Source of the DNA: an uncultured Eubacteriales bacterium
Lineage (GTDB): Bacteria; Bacillota; Clostridia; Lachnospirales; CAG-274
Direction: 5' to 3'
Length of the DNA: 10,465 nucleotides
Assembly: GCA_902496345.1 (NCBI GenBank)
Contig: CABVAP010000078.1
Span: 1-10,465 of the forward strand
Below the pieces are notes generated by a model. That model had not been told where the DNA came from, ran no database searches, and saw only the letters and a list, made by a program, of their open reading frames with translations. Shown here piece after piece: positions 1 through 7,306 of the stretch; positions within the stretch are counted from its first letter, which is position 1; each line of letters opens with the position of its first letter. Position numbers and translations under genes: made by a program.

Positions 1-2
1 TA

Positions 3-554
3 CTTGACAAATTGACGATTTTTGATTTTAATTATATTGAGTTTGGAAATGAAAAAAATGAATCGTATGGATTTGAATTACAAAACTTTTTTGTGTCATT
101 TGTCTTGATAGGTGGCTTTTTAGGGGCAATTACGTCTGTTAAAGACAAAAGTAAAAATATTACAAAAGGTGTTTTTTATAACATACTTGCACACACTTTT
201 TTATTGACAGTATCTATGTTTGTTGCACTTATGATAATTGGAGAAATAAACTTATTTGTTATATTTAAAGGGTTTATTTTTATGATTGTTTCTACTATAT
301 TTTCGTTTTTATTTACTTACATAAAAAATGTGAAATTTTTATATGGAATTGTACCTATTGTAGTTGTTTTTTCTTTTATTATGGGATTTGTAAATATGTC
401 AACTGTCGGATTTATTTACAATATTTTAAAATGGATTATGCCAACAGGTCTTTACTCTCAAAATAATGTGCTTGGTATGGTTTTGTATGTTTTCATTTTT
501 GCTATTATTTTTGTTGCATCTGAAGTTAAAAATTTGAAAACTAAAGATTTTTAA
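3..554 (+). CDS. Multi-pass membrane protein, probably C-terminal part of an ABC-2 type transporter permease (5'-partial)
   Basis: The reading frame is open to the left edge of the window. The first possible start, a TTG at 12, has no Shine-Dalgarno site, so this is most likely the 3' part of a longer gene. About 180 residues are visible. They are very hydrophobic, with roughly five or six membrane segments (near residues 25-45, 59-80, 83-104, 109-130 and 150-168, counted from the TTG). A polar loop after the first segment (DKSKNITKG) and a short charged tail ending KNLKTKDF follow the pattern of ABC-2 permease subunits, which pair with a separate ATPase to export drugs, lipids or peptides. 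No ATPase gene is visible, and it may lie upstream. The family assignment rests on topology and general resemblance only. Another polytopic membrane protein is possible. Confidence 0.6.
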   Translation, partial: LDKLTIFDFNYIEFGNEKNESYGFELQNFFVSFVLIGGFLGAITSVKDKSKNITKGVFYNILAHTFLLTVSMFVALMIIGEINLFVIFKGFIFMIVSTIFSFLFTYIKNVKFLYGIVPIVVVFSFIMGFVNMSTVGFIYNILKWIMPTGLYSQNNVLGMVLYVFIFAIIFVASEVKNLKTKDF

Positions 555-565
555 AATGATATAAA
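534..565 (+). promoter_or_regulatory. Candidate promoter for the DUF5050 gene
   Basis: An extended -10 element, TG-A-TATAAA (557-565), lies just past the stop of the membrane-protein gene. A TTGAAA at 534-539 could serve as -35, but its spacing of 20 bases is longer than the preferred 17. The extended -10 could compensate for that. Transcription would begin near 572, shortly before the ribosome binding site at 583. In sequence this AT-rich, such matches also arise by chance. Confidence 0.35.
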
Positions 566-582
566 TTTTATTATAACTTGAC

Positions 583-589
583 TGGAGGA
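583..589 (+). promoter_or_regulatory. Ribosome binding site that fixes the DUF5050 start at TTG 596
   Basis: TGGAGGA lies six bases before TTG 596. The farther upstream in-frame TTG at 578 would place this site inside the coding region and has no site of its own. The downstream TTG, which begins the typical Lys-rich signal sequence, is therefore preferred. Confidence 0.75.
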
Positions 590-595
590 ATTGCT

Positions 596-1588
596 TTGAA
601 AAAGAAAATAGTTGCTGGGATTATTGTGGCTTTTATTGCTGTTACAGGGGTTAGTGGTTTTTTACTTAGGGACTCTATAAATTTTGGTAAGATTTTAGGT
701 ATGCAAAATTTAAGTGTTGAGAATAATACACATTATGGTAACATAGTTAATGCAGGTATCGTTGCTGAAAATTCAGACTATATTTTTTCTAATGGTGACG
801 GTACTAAAGGTTATGGCATTTATCGTAAAGACAAAAATTCTAATGAAATTATAAAGGTTTGTGATGATACGTCTTTATATCTCAATGTCTTTGATGATAA
901 AGTGTACTTTGTGAACTTATCTGATTCGGGCAAAATTTACAAAATGGATTTAGATGGTGGAAATAAAGAGGCAGTATTAGATTATCAAGATTGCGAATAT
1001 TTTAGTATATCAAAAGACGGTGTGTTCTTTGAATATCCTAACGATACAAAGGTATATAACCCTTATGTTGCCGATACTAATTTTGAAAATGTTCAAAAGT
1101 TAAATGATGACGATATGGAGGGGCTTAATTTTAGTAACGGCTATTTGTATTATTCAAATTGGTCAGACGGCGGAAAAGTCTACAAAATGAAAACAGACGG
1201 AACAGAAAAAACTGCGTTAAATTCAGCATATAGCAAATTTATCAATGTTGTTGACGATTGGATTTATTATGTAAACTATGACGATAATTACAAAATATAC
1301 AAGATGAAAACAGATGGGAGCGAAAATGCAGTTATTTCTGAAAATCAAGCTGTTTATATGAACTATTATGATGGTTATCTTTATTATTCAAATGATAATT
1401 CCGGTGGAATTTATAAGCTAAAAGTAGACGGAACAGAAGATAACAAAATTATTGAAAACTCTGGAAGTTATGTTTCTATTATTGATAACAAAATCTTTTA
1501 TATCAGAGCAGAATCAGGTGCTTTATATTATGCAAACTTAGACGGAAGCGATGACAACGCTTTTTTTGAAGGTACTTTTGATGAATAA
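596..1588 (+). CDS. DUF5050-type beta-propeller protein, N-terminally membrane-anchored and extracytoplasmic
   Basis: About 330 residues starting at TTG 596. The N-terminus MKKKIVAGIIVAF is a positively charged, hydrophobic segment (about residues 2-24) that acts as a signal peptide or membrane anchor. No lipobox cysteine is seen. The rest is built from about seven tandem units of roughly 40 residues. Each has an aromatic strand (such as YLYYSN or WIYYVN), a polar turn, then a second strand and turn of the type GKIYKMKTDGTE. This is the DUF5050/TolB-like beta-propeller pattern, so a seven-bladed propeller outside the membrane is plausible. The function is unknown. These proteins are usually assigned a cell-surface binding or sensing role by inference only. 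The gene lies 41 bases after the membrane-protein gene and 42 bases before uvrC, with no terminator on either side, so read-through is possible. The family call is fairly secure; no ligand can be inferred. Confidence 0.8.
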   Translation: MKKKIVAGIIVAFIAVTGVSGFLLRDSINFGKILGMQNLSVENNTHYGNIVNAGIVAENSDYIFSNGDGTKGYGIYRKDKNSNEIIKVCDDTSLYLNVFDDKVYFVNLSDSGKIYKMDLDGGNKEAVLDYQDCEYFSISKDGVFFEYPNDTKVYNPYVADTNFENVQKLNDDDMEGLNFSNGYLYYSNWSDGGKVYKMKTDGTEKTALNSAYSKFINVVDDWIYYVNYDDNYKIYKMKTDGSENAVISENQAVYMNYYDGYLYYSNDNSGGIYKLKVDGTEDNKIIENSGSYVSIIDNKIFYIRAESGALYYANLDGSDDNAFFEGTFDE

Positions 1589-1620
1589 TATTAATGGATT
1601 GTCTACAAACCTTATTATGT

Positions 1621-1625
1621 GGAGG
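1621..1625 (+). promoter_or_regulatory. Ribosome binding site that fixes the uvrC start at ATG 1631
   Basis: GGAGG ends five bases before ATG 1631. An upstream in-frame GTG at 1619 overlaps this site and would have none of its own. ATG 1631 also gives the usual short N-terminus before the GIY-YIG domain. Confidence 0.8.
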
Positions 1626-1630
1626 CAGAT

Positions 1631-3484
1631 ATGTTCGATATTAAAGAAGAATTGAAAAAACTTCCTGAAAAATCAGGCGTTTATATAATGAAAGATGAAA
1701 ATGAACATATAATCTATGTTGGTAAAGCTAAAGTCCTTAAAAACAGAGTTCGCCAATATTTTCAAAATTCAGCAAACCATTCTCCTAAAGTTGTCAGTAT
1801 GGTTAAACGAATAAGAAGTTTTGAATATATCGTTACAGAAACAGAGGTTGAGGCTCTTGTCCTTGAAAATAATTTAATAAAAAAATATTCGCCTAAATAT
1901 AACATTATGCTTAAAGATGACAAGACTTATCCTTATATTAAACTGACTGTAAATGAGATGTTTCCAAGACTATATATGACAAGACGTCACGAAAAGGATA
2001 AAGCTAAATATTTTGGCCCTTATACCTCATCAGGTGCTATAAGAGAAACTATTGACATTATTATGAAAATATGGCCTTTACGAAGATGTTTAAAAAAATT
2101 TCCTCGTGATATAGGAAAAGAAAGAGCTTGCCTTAATTACCACATTGGTCAATGCCTTGCACCCTGTCAGGGAAATGTTTCAAAAGAAGAATACGACAAA
2201 ATGATTTCCGAAGTTATTGACTTTTTAAATAACAAGCACGATGAAATTATTAAAAATCTTGAAAACGAAATGAACAGGGCATCTGAAAATCTTGAATTTG
2301 AAAAGGCTGCTGAGCTTAGGGACAAAGTTATCGCTATCAAAAAAATGCGTGAAAGACAAGTTATTGAAAATATGTCTATGGAGGACAGAGATGTTATTGC
2401 GTTCGCTAGGGCAGATAATGAGGCTCTTGTGCAAATTTTCTTTATACGTGCCGGTAAGATGACTGGTAGGGAATATTTTCATTTAAATAATGTTAGTGGT
2501 ATTTCTCGAAGCGAAATTATGACAAACTTTGTTAAAAGATTTTACGGCGGTATGCCGTTTATTCCTAAAGAGCTTGTCTTACAAGAACAACTTGAAGACG
2601 AAGAAGCTATTTTAGGCTGGTTATCTCATATAAAAGGGCAAAAAGTTACTGTTACTTATCCACAAAAAGGTGAAAAATTTAGACTTGTTGAGCTTGCTGC
2701 TAAAAATGCAATTATAACTCTTGAACAATTTGGTGAAGAAATTAAAAGAGAAAAAAGACGTACCCTCGGTGCTTTGGAAGAAATTAAAAACGCTTTAAAT
2801 ATTGGTTTTGATTTAGACAGAATAGAGTCTTACGATATTTCTAACACACAAGGGGTTGACTCTGTTGGTTCTATGGTTGTATTTGAATATGGCAAACCTA
2901 AAAAGAGTGATTATCGAAAATTTAAAATAAAAACTGTCTTTGGTGCTGATGATTATGCCAGTATGGAGGAAGTTATAACAAGACGTTTCCTAAGATATGT
3001 TGATGAAACAAACGAAGAAAATCAAAATGGAAAGTTTAACAAATTACCTAGTATGATTTTTCTTGACGGTGGAAAAGGGCAAATTAACGTTGTTGAAAGC
3101 GTTTTAGATAAACTTAATATAAATGTCCCTGTTTGTGGTATGGTAAAAGACGATAAGCACAGAACAAGAGGTTTAATATATCGTAACAAAGAAATTATAT
3201 TTGATACACACTCAGAGGGTTTTAAACTTATTACAAGAATACAAGATGAAGTTCATAGATTTGCCATAGAATATCACAGAAAGTTACACCAAAAAAATCA
3301 AATTAAATCTATTCTTGAGGATATAGACGGAGTGGGCAAAGCTAGAAGAATGGCTTTGATGAAACATTTTGGCTCTATCGAAAATATTAGACGAGCAAGT
3401 ATAGATGACCTAAAAGAAGTAGAAGGAATTACTGAAAAAACGGCTATTTCTATATTTGATTTTTTTCACAAAAACAGAAGATAA
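1631..3484 (+). CDS. uvrC: Excinuclease ABC subunit C (UvrC)
   Basis: UvrC is the dual-incision nuclease of nucleotide excision repair. It is recruited by UvrB at a lesion and cuts the damaged strand on both sides. The predicted protein is 617 residues, normal for the family. The N-terminal GIY-YIG nuclease domain makes the 3' cut; it includes GVY at 16-18, YVG at 29-31 and the conserved glutamates of EVEALVLENNLIKK at about 72-85. Four cysteines (C153, C167, C175, C179) match the spacing of the iron-sulfur cysteines reported for E. coli UvrC. A UVR motif that contacts UvrB lies near 204-240. The RNase H-like endonuclease domain makes the 5' cut; it shows D402 (SYDISNTQG), D479 (FLDGGKGQ) and H542 (DEVHRFA). 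The C-terminus, from about 560, carries a double helix-hairpin-helix DNA-binding region (DGVGKARR, EGITEKTA). The gene is intact, with no obvious promoter of its own in the 42 bases upstream. No terminator is visible downstream before the hprK promoter. Confidence 0.97.
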   Translation: MFDIKEELKKLPEKSGVYIMKDENEHIIYVGKAKVLKNRVRQYFQNSANHSPKVVSMVKRIRSFEYIVTETEVEALVLENNLIKKYSPKYNIMLKDDKTYPYIKLTVNEMFPRLYMTRRHEKDKAKYFGPYTSSGAIRETIDIIMKIWPLRRCLKKFPRDIGKERACLNYHIGQCLAPCQGNVSKEEYDKMISEVIDFLNNKHDEIIKNLENEMNRASENLEFEKAAELRDKVIAIKKMRERQVIENMSMEDRDVIAFARADNEALVQIFFIRAGKMTGREYFHLNNVSGISRSEIMTNFVKRFYGGMPFIPKELVLQEQLEDEEAILGWLSHIKGQKVTVTYPQKGEKFRLVELAAKNAIITLEQFGEEIKREKRRTLGALEEIKNALNIGFDLDRIESYDISNTQGVDSVGSMVVFEYGKPKKSDYRKFKIKTVFGADDYASMEEVITRRFLRYVDETNEENQNGKFNKLPSMIFLDGGKGQINVVESVLDKLNINVPVCGMVKDDKHRTRGLIYRNKEIIFDTHSEGFKLITRIQDEVHRFAIEYHRKLHQKNQIKSILEDIDGVGKARRMALMKHFGSIENIRRASIDDLKEVEGITEKTAISIFDFFHKNRR

Positions 3485-3512
3485 AACAAACTAAAAAATA
3501 TTTTCTTGCTTA

Positions 3513-3541
3513 TTGAAAATTATCTTAAATTGAGTTATCAT
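3513..3541 (+). promoter_or_regulatory. Sigma-A type promoter of the hprK operon
   Basis: TTGAAA (3513-3518) and TATCAT (3536-3541) are separated by exactly 17 bases, inside the 116-base gap between uvrC and hprK. Transcription would start near 3548, giving a leader of about 50 bases before hprK. The leader shows no riboswitch or clear hairpin, and the gap shows no terminator. The promoter would serve the whole tightly packed operon to the terminator at 8492-8536. Confidence 0.65.
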
Positions 3542-3600
3542 TATATATATACTCTAGTAGATTTTTAACTTAATAATTTTAGACATAGGAGGAATTTTTT

Positions 3601-4521
3601 ATGTACTCTGTTTCACTTAAAAAAATTATAGATGCTTTTGAATTGAAAATTTTAACTAAAGATGTTGATATTGAAGATAAACTTGTTGAAACACCTGAAA
3701 TTAACAGACCTGCTTTACAACTTGCCGGTTTTTTTGAATATTTTGATAGTGAAAGGATTCAGGTTATTGGTATCGTTGAATACACTTATTTAAGCAAAAT
3801 GACACCGGAAAACAGAGCTGAAACTCTTAAAAAAATATTTAGCCACAAAATCCCTGCAATTGTTATGTGTCGTGGACTTGATGCGTTCCCTGAAATGATT
3901 ACATACGCTACAGAAAGCAACACTCCTATTTTACAAACAGATACAACAACTTCTGATTTTATGGGCGAAATAATAAGGTGGCTTAATGTTCAACTTGCAC
4001 CACGTACAACTATGCACGGTGTTTTGGTTGACGTTTATGGTGAAGGAATACTTATAATCGGTGAAAGCGGTATCGGAAAAAGTGAAGTCGCTCTTGAACT
4101 TATTAAAAGAGGTCATCGTCTTGTTGCTGATGACGCTGTTGAAATAAAAAGGGTTTCTCACGAAACCATTGTCGGCAGTTGTCCAGAACTTATAAGATAT
4201 TTTATCGAAGTTAGGGGCGTTGGTATAATCAACGTTAAACAAATGTTTGGTGTTCAATCTGTAAAAGAAGCTCAAGGTATAGACCTTATTATAAAATTTG
4301 AAAATTGGGAAAATGGAAAACAATATGACAGACTTGGTCTTGAGGCTGAATATATGGACATTTTGGGTAATCAAATTGTATGTCATACTATCCCTGTTCG
4401 CCCCGGTCGAAATCTTGCTATGATTTGTGAATCGGCTGCTATTAACAGACGTCAAAAGAAAATGGGTTACAATGCTGCTCAGGATTTAAGCGAAAGAGTT
4501 ATGAGTAATACTGCAAGATAA
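3601..4521 (+). CDS. hprK: HPr kinase/phosphorylase (HprK/P)
   Basis: This bifunctional enzyme phosphorylates a conserved serine of HPr or Crh with ATP or PPi. It reverses the reaction by phosphorolysis when glycolytic intermediates are low. It is the central sensor of carbon catabolite repression in Firmicutes and acts in the cytoplasm. The predicted 306 residues match the family length. The N-terminal domain spans about 1-130. The catalytic domain follows, with H139 (MHG), the P-loop GESGIGKS at 154-161, the acidic pair D177-D178 (ADDAVEI) and the family signature IEVRGVGIINVKQMFG at 202-217. ATG 3601 has a strong AGGAGG eight bases upstream. It is the first gene of the operon, 12 bases before the glucokinase. 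The last gene of the operon encodes an HPr-like protein that keeps the target serine, which suggests that enzyme and substrate are co-expressed. The identification is secure. Confidence 0.97.
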   Translation: MYSVSLKKIIDAFELKILTKDVDIEDKLVETPEINRPALQLAGFFEYFDSERIQVIGIVEYTYLSKMTPENRAETLKKIFSHKIPAIVMCRGLDAFPEMITYATESNTPILQTDTTTSDFMGEIIRWLNVQLAPRTTMHGVLVDVYGEGILIIGESGIGKSEVALELIKRGHRLVADDAVEIKRVSHETIVGSCPELIRYFIEVRGVGIINVKQMFGVQSVKEAQGIDLIIKFENWENGKQYDRLGLEAEYMDILGNQIVCHTIPVRPGRNLAMICESAAINRRQKKMGYNAAQDLSERVMSNTAR

Positions 4522-4533
4522 AGGAGGGGTCTT

Positions 4534-5475
4534 ATGTACTTTATCGGTATTGATTTGGGTGGAACTAATATTTCTGTTGGTATTACCGATGAAACAGGTA
4601 ATATATTAAAAAAATTGAGTACACCAACAAAAGCAGATAGACACCACTCTGAAATAATTAAAGATATGGCTGTGGTCTGTCAAAATTTAATAGACGACCT
4701 TGCTATTTCTCAAAATGATGTTAAAAGTATCGGAATTGGTTGCCCCGGAAAACTTGACCCGAAAAATAAAAAAGCTATTTATGTAAACAATATTAACTTT
4801 AGAGATGTTAGCTTTAAAGATGAATTTGCAAAATATTTTGATATACCTATTTTTCTTCAAAATGACGCAAATTGTGCCGCTCTTGGTGAATATATCGCCG
4901 GTGCTTGTAAAGGCTATAAAAATTCGTTGACTATTACACTTGGCACAGGTGTCGGCGGCGGAATTATTATAGACGGTAAAATATATAGTGGTAGTTTTTA
5001 TTTAGGGGGTGAAATAGGGCATATCGTTATCGAACACAAAGGCAGACGTTGCACTTGTGGCAGGAGTGGTTGTTTTGAGGCTTATGCGTCTGCATCAGCT
5101 CTTACTAAACGTTCAAGAGAATTGGCAAGCGAAAATACTAATTCAAAGTTGTTTAAAGCTGTTGATGGCGATGTTGAAAAAATAGACCCTAAACTTGTTT
5201 TTGAATTGTCTAAAAGTGGTGACGATTTTTGTAAAGCTATTGTTGATGAGTATATAGAATATTTAGCAGAGGGACTTACCGACCTTATCAATATATTTGA
5301 CCCTGAAATTATTGCTATCGGTGGTGGAATTTCTGCTCAAGATGACTACCTTATTAAACCTCTTACAAAACTTATCGAAAGAGATGTTTATGGTGGAAAA
5401 CTTAATGCAAAAATAGTTAAAGCAAGTCTTGGTAATAATGCTGGTATCGTTGGTTCGGCTATGCTCGGAAAATAA
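4534..5475 (+). CDS. ROK family sugar kinase, probably glucokinase
   Basis: ROK glucokinases phosphorylate cytoplasmic glucose with ATP to glucose 6-phosphate, feeding sugar that enters without the PTS into glycolysis. The predicted 313 residues show the ROK features in order. These are the phosphate-binding loop GIDLGGTNISVGI at 5-17, the catalytic aspartate D111 in LQNDANCAALGE, the glycine-rich segment LGTGVGGG at about 136-143, EIGH with H163, and the zinc site CTCGRSGC (C173, C175, C180) followed by FEAYAS. A second ATP-binding segment, AIGGGIS, lies near the C-terminus. ATG 4534 follows AAGGAGGGG, six to seven bases away, and only 12 bases separate it from hprK. The EGxGH-type motif here reads GGEIGH, and context supports glucokinase. 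Another ROK substrate, such as fructose or N-acetylmannosamine, cannot be excluded from sequence alone. Its place between hprK and murB ties sugar phosphorylation to catabolite control. Confidence 0.9.
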   Translation: MYFIGIDLGGTNISVGITDETGNILKKLSTPTKADRHHSEIIKDMAVVCQNLIDDLAISQNDVKSIGIGCPGKLDPKNKKAIYVNNINFRDVSFKDEFAKYFDIPIFLQNDANCAALGEYIAGACKGYKNSLTITLGTGVGGGIIIDGKIYSGSFYLGGEIGHIVIEHKGRRCTCGRSGCFEAYASASALTKRSRELASENTNSKLFKAVDGDVEKIDPKLVFELSKSGDDFCKAIVDEYIEYLAEGLTDLINIFDPEIIAIGGGISAQDDYLIKPLTKLIERDVYGGKLNAKIVKASLGNNAGIVGSAMLGK

Positions 5476-5481
5476 TTATAC

Positions 5482-5486
5482 AGGAG
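5482..5486 (+). promoter_or_regulatory. Ribosome binding site that fixes the murB start at TTG 5495
   Basis: AGGAG lies eight bases before TTG 5495 and after the glucokinase stop at 5475. The longer open frame reaching back to 5429 would overlap the glucokinase gene and lacks a site, so the TTG start is preferred. Confidence 0.75.
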
Positions 5487-5494
5487 TTGATTTT

Positions 5495-6394
5495 TTGCAA
5501 AATTTTAAAAGTAAATTTGAAAATGCTTTTTCTGATGTTTTATTTGATGAGCCTATGAAAAAGCATACTACATTTAAAATAGGTGGTAATGCTGATGTCT
5601 TTATATCACCTAAAAATGTTGATGAAGTTAAGAAAAGTGTTTCTTTATGTAAAGAGTTTGATATTCCTTACTACATAATCGGAAATGGCTCTAATTTGCT
5701 CGTTGGTGATAAAGGTTTTCGTGGCGTTATTATCCAGATATTTAAAAATATGAATAATATTGAAGTTTCCGGAAATACCATTATTGCCGAAAGTGGTGCT
5801 TTCCTTACTTCTGTTTCTAAAAAGGCACTTGAAAACTCTCTTACCGGTCTTGAATTTGCTGCCGGTATACCCGGAACTATAGGTGGTGGTGTTTGTATGA
5901 ATGCCGGTGCTTATGGTGGTGAGATGAAAGATGTTGTTAAGAAAGTTACTTTACTTAAAGATAGTGAAGTTGTTGAGTTTTCAAACGAAGACGCCTGTTT
6001 TGAATACAGAAACAGCAAAATATTAAAAGAAAATATGATTGTATTAAGTACAGAACTTACTCTTGAAAAAGGTAACTTTGATGAAATAAAAGAAAAAATG
6101 AACGGTTTTAACAAATCTAGGGTTGAAAAACAGCCACTTGAATTTCCTAGTGCTGGTAGTACATTTAAAAGACCTGTTGGCTATTTTGCCGGAAAACTTA
6201 TTATGGATTCGGGTCTTAGAGGTTATTCTGTAGGTGGTGCAAGTGTTTCTGAAAAACATTGTGGTTTTGTTATAAATAAGGGTGGGGCAACGGCTAAAGA
6301 TGTTATAACTCTTATTGAAAATGTTAAAAATATCGTTAATGATAAATTTGGTGTTATCCTTGAACCTGAAATAAGAATTATCGGTGAATTTTAA
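5495..6394 (+). CDS. murB: UDP-N-acetylenolpyruvoylglucosamine reductase (MurB)
   Basis: MurB is an FAD enzyme that uses NADPH to reduce UDP-GlcNAc-enolpyruvate to UDP-N-acetylmuramate, the second committed step of peptidoglycan precursor synthesis in the cytoplasm. With the TTG start at 5495 the protein is 299 residues, normal for the short type II class found in Firmicutes. FAD-binding segments include HTTFKIGG (24-31), IGNGSNLLVG (62-71) and GIPGTIGGGVCMNAGAYGGE (124-143). Catalytic residues are seen as R172 (FEYRNSK), S222 (SAGSTFKRP) and a glutamate in the C-terminal LEPEIRIIG motif. The tyrosine loop of type I enzymes is absent. The gene follows the glucokinase by 19 bases and precedes rapZ by 24 bases. 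MurB within the hprK-rapZ-whiA cluster is a common clostridial arrangement, as far as I recall. Confidence 0.96.
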   Translation: MQNFKSKFENAFSDVLFDEPMKKHTTFKIGGNADVFISPKNVDEVKKSVSLCKEFDIPYYIIGNGSNLLVGDKGFRGVIIQIFKNMNNIEVSGNTIIAESGAFLTSVSKKALENSLTGLEFAAGIPGTIGGGVCMNAGAYGGEMKDVVKKVTLLKDSEVVEFSNEDACFEYRNSKILKENMIVLSTELTLEKGNFDEIKEKMNGFNKSRVEKQPLEFPSAGSTFKRPVGYFAGKLIMDSGLRGYSVGGASVSEKHCGFVINKGGATAKDVITLIENVKNIVNDKFGVILEPEIRIIGEF

Positions 6395-6406
6395 TTTTTG
6401 ATGAAA

Positions 6407-6414
6407 AAAGGTGA
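6407..6414 (+). promoter_or_regulatory. Ribosome binding site that fixes the rapZ start at ATG 6419
   Basis: AAAGGTGA sits about five bases before ATG 6419. In-frame TTG 6398 and ATG 6401 lie upstream of this site and right after the murB stop. ATG 6419 also starts the protein directly at the strand leading to the P-loop, as is usual for RapZ/YvcJ. Confidence 0.75.
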
Positions 6415-6418
6415 TTTT

Positions 6419-7285
6419 ATGCAGTTTGTTATCGTTACTGGTATGTCTGGAGCTGGAAAAAGTCTTGCTCTTAAATTTCTTGAAGATATTGACTTCTTCT
6501 GCGTTGATAATTTACCACCGTCTTTAATTCCTAAATTTATTGAACTTTGTAAAATGCAAGAAGTGGGTATCGAAAAAGTTGCACTTGGTATTGATATTCG
6601 TGGTGGAAAACTTTTTAATGATTTGTTGTCTTGTATCTCAGAAGTTCAAAATGAAAGTAACAAGATTAGTATTTTGTTTCTTGATGCTTCTGATGAGACT
6701 ATTCTTAAAAGATTTAAAGAAAGCCGAAGAAATCACCCACTTGCAAGAGGTGAAAGAATTATAAACGGTATAATGAGGGAAAGGGAACTTTTACGTGACG
6801 TTAAAAGACGTGCAGATTATATTATAGACACAAGCCATTTCCTTACAAGACAGCTTAAAGAAAAGATTAATGATATTTTTGTTGAAAATAAAGACTTTGA
6901 CAGTCTTATGATTACTGTGTTATCTTTTGGCTTTAAATATGGTATACCAAGCGACTCTGACCTTGTTTTTGACGTGCGTTTTATACCTAATCCATTTTAT
7001 ATCGCAGAACTTAAAAATTTAACCGGTAATGATATTAAAGTTAGGGATTACGTTATGAAATGGGAAGAAAGTCAAGAATTTTCTGAAAAACTTCAAGATA
7101 TGATAACTTTCCTTATTCCTAATTATATAAAGGAAGGGAAAAATCAACTTGTTATCTCTATAGGTTGCACAGGTGGAAAACACAGGTCCGTTACCCTTGC
7201 AAATGAACTTTATCGAACTTTACAAGAAAGAGGTCACAGCGTTATTATTAACCATAGAGATATTGACAAAGATGCAAAAAGATAG
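6419..7285 (+). CDS. rapZ: RapZ/YvcJ family nucleotide-binding protein (RNase adapter homologue)
   Basis: The predicted 288 residues match RapZ (E. coli) and YvcJ (B. subtilis). The N-terminal P-loop is GMSGAGKS at 8-15, followed by the family's VDNLPPSLIPK at 29-39. The conserved C-terminal domain contains the FGFKYGIP and FDVRFIPNPF segments (about 165-190), GCTGGKHRSV at 249-258 and a terminal HRDID. In E. coli, RapZ binds glucosamine 6-phosphate and guides RNase E to the small RNA GlmZ, tuning GlmS and amino-sugar supply. In Firmicutes the homologue hydrolyses ATP/GTP and has been linked to competence, but the RNA role is not established there. Applying the amino-sugar role here is inference, though the neighbouring murB fits it. 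It lies 24 bases after murB and 21 before whiA. The gluconeogenesis factor gene yvcK, which usually follows rapZ in Bacillus, is absent. Confidence 0.95.
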   Translation: MQFVIVTGMSGAGKSLALKFLEDIDFFCVDNLPPSLIPKFIELCKMQEVGIEKVALGIDIRGGKLFNDLLSCISEVQNESNKISILFLDASDETILKRFKESRRNHPLARGERIINGIMRERELLRDVKRRADYIIDTSHFLTRQLKEKINDIFVENKDFDSLMITVLSFGFKYGIPSDSDLVFDVRFIPNPFYIAELKNLTGNDIKVRDYVMKWEESQEFSEKLQDMITFLIPNYIKEGKNQLVISIGCTGGKHRSVTLANELYRTLQERGHSVIINHRDIDKDAKR

Positions 7286-7306
7286 TATATTTAGTGTGGT
7301 GGTTTT

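Noticed and set aside
4062..4075. Match to a CcpA binding site (cre) core, TGAAAGCGGTATC, in hprK
   Set aside because: It fits the cre core but both outer positions fail. It encodes part of the P-loop GESGIGKS, so the sequence is explained by protein constraint; an operon-internal site also makes a weak operator.
3931..4455. Minus-strand open frame of 174 codons inside hprK
   Set aside because: It lies wholly within hprK, whose reading is certain from catalytic motifs. The translated sequence resembles no family and is rich in Phe, Asn and Ser as expected for an antisense shadow.
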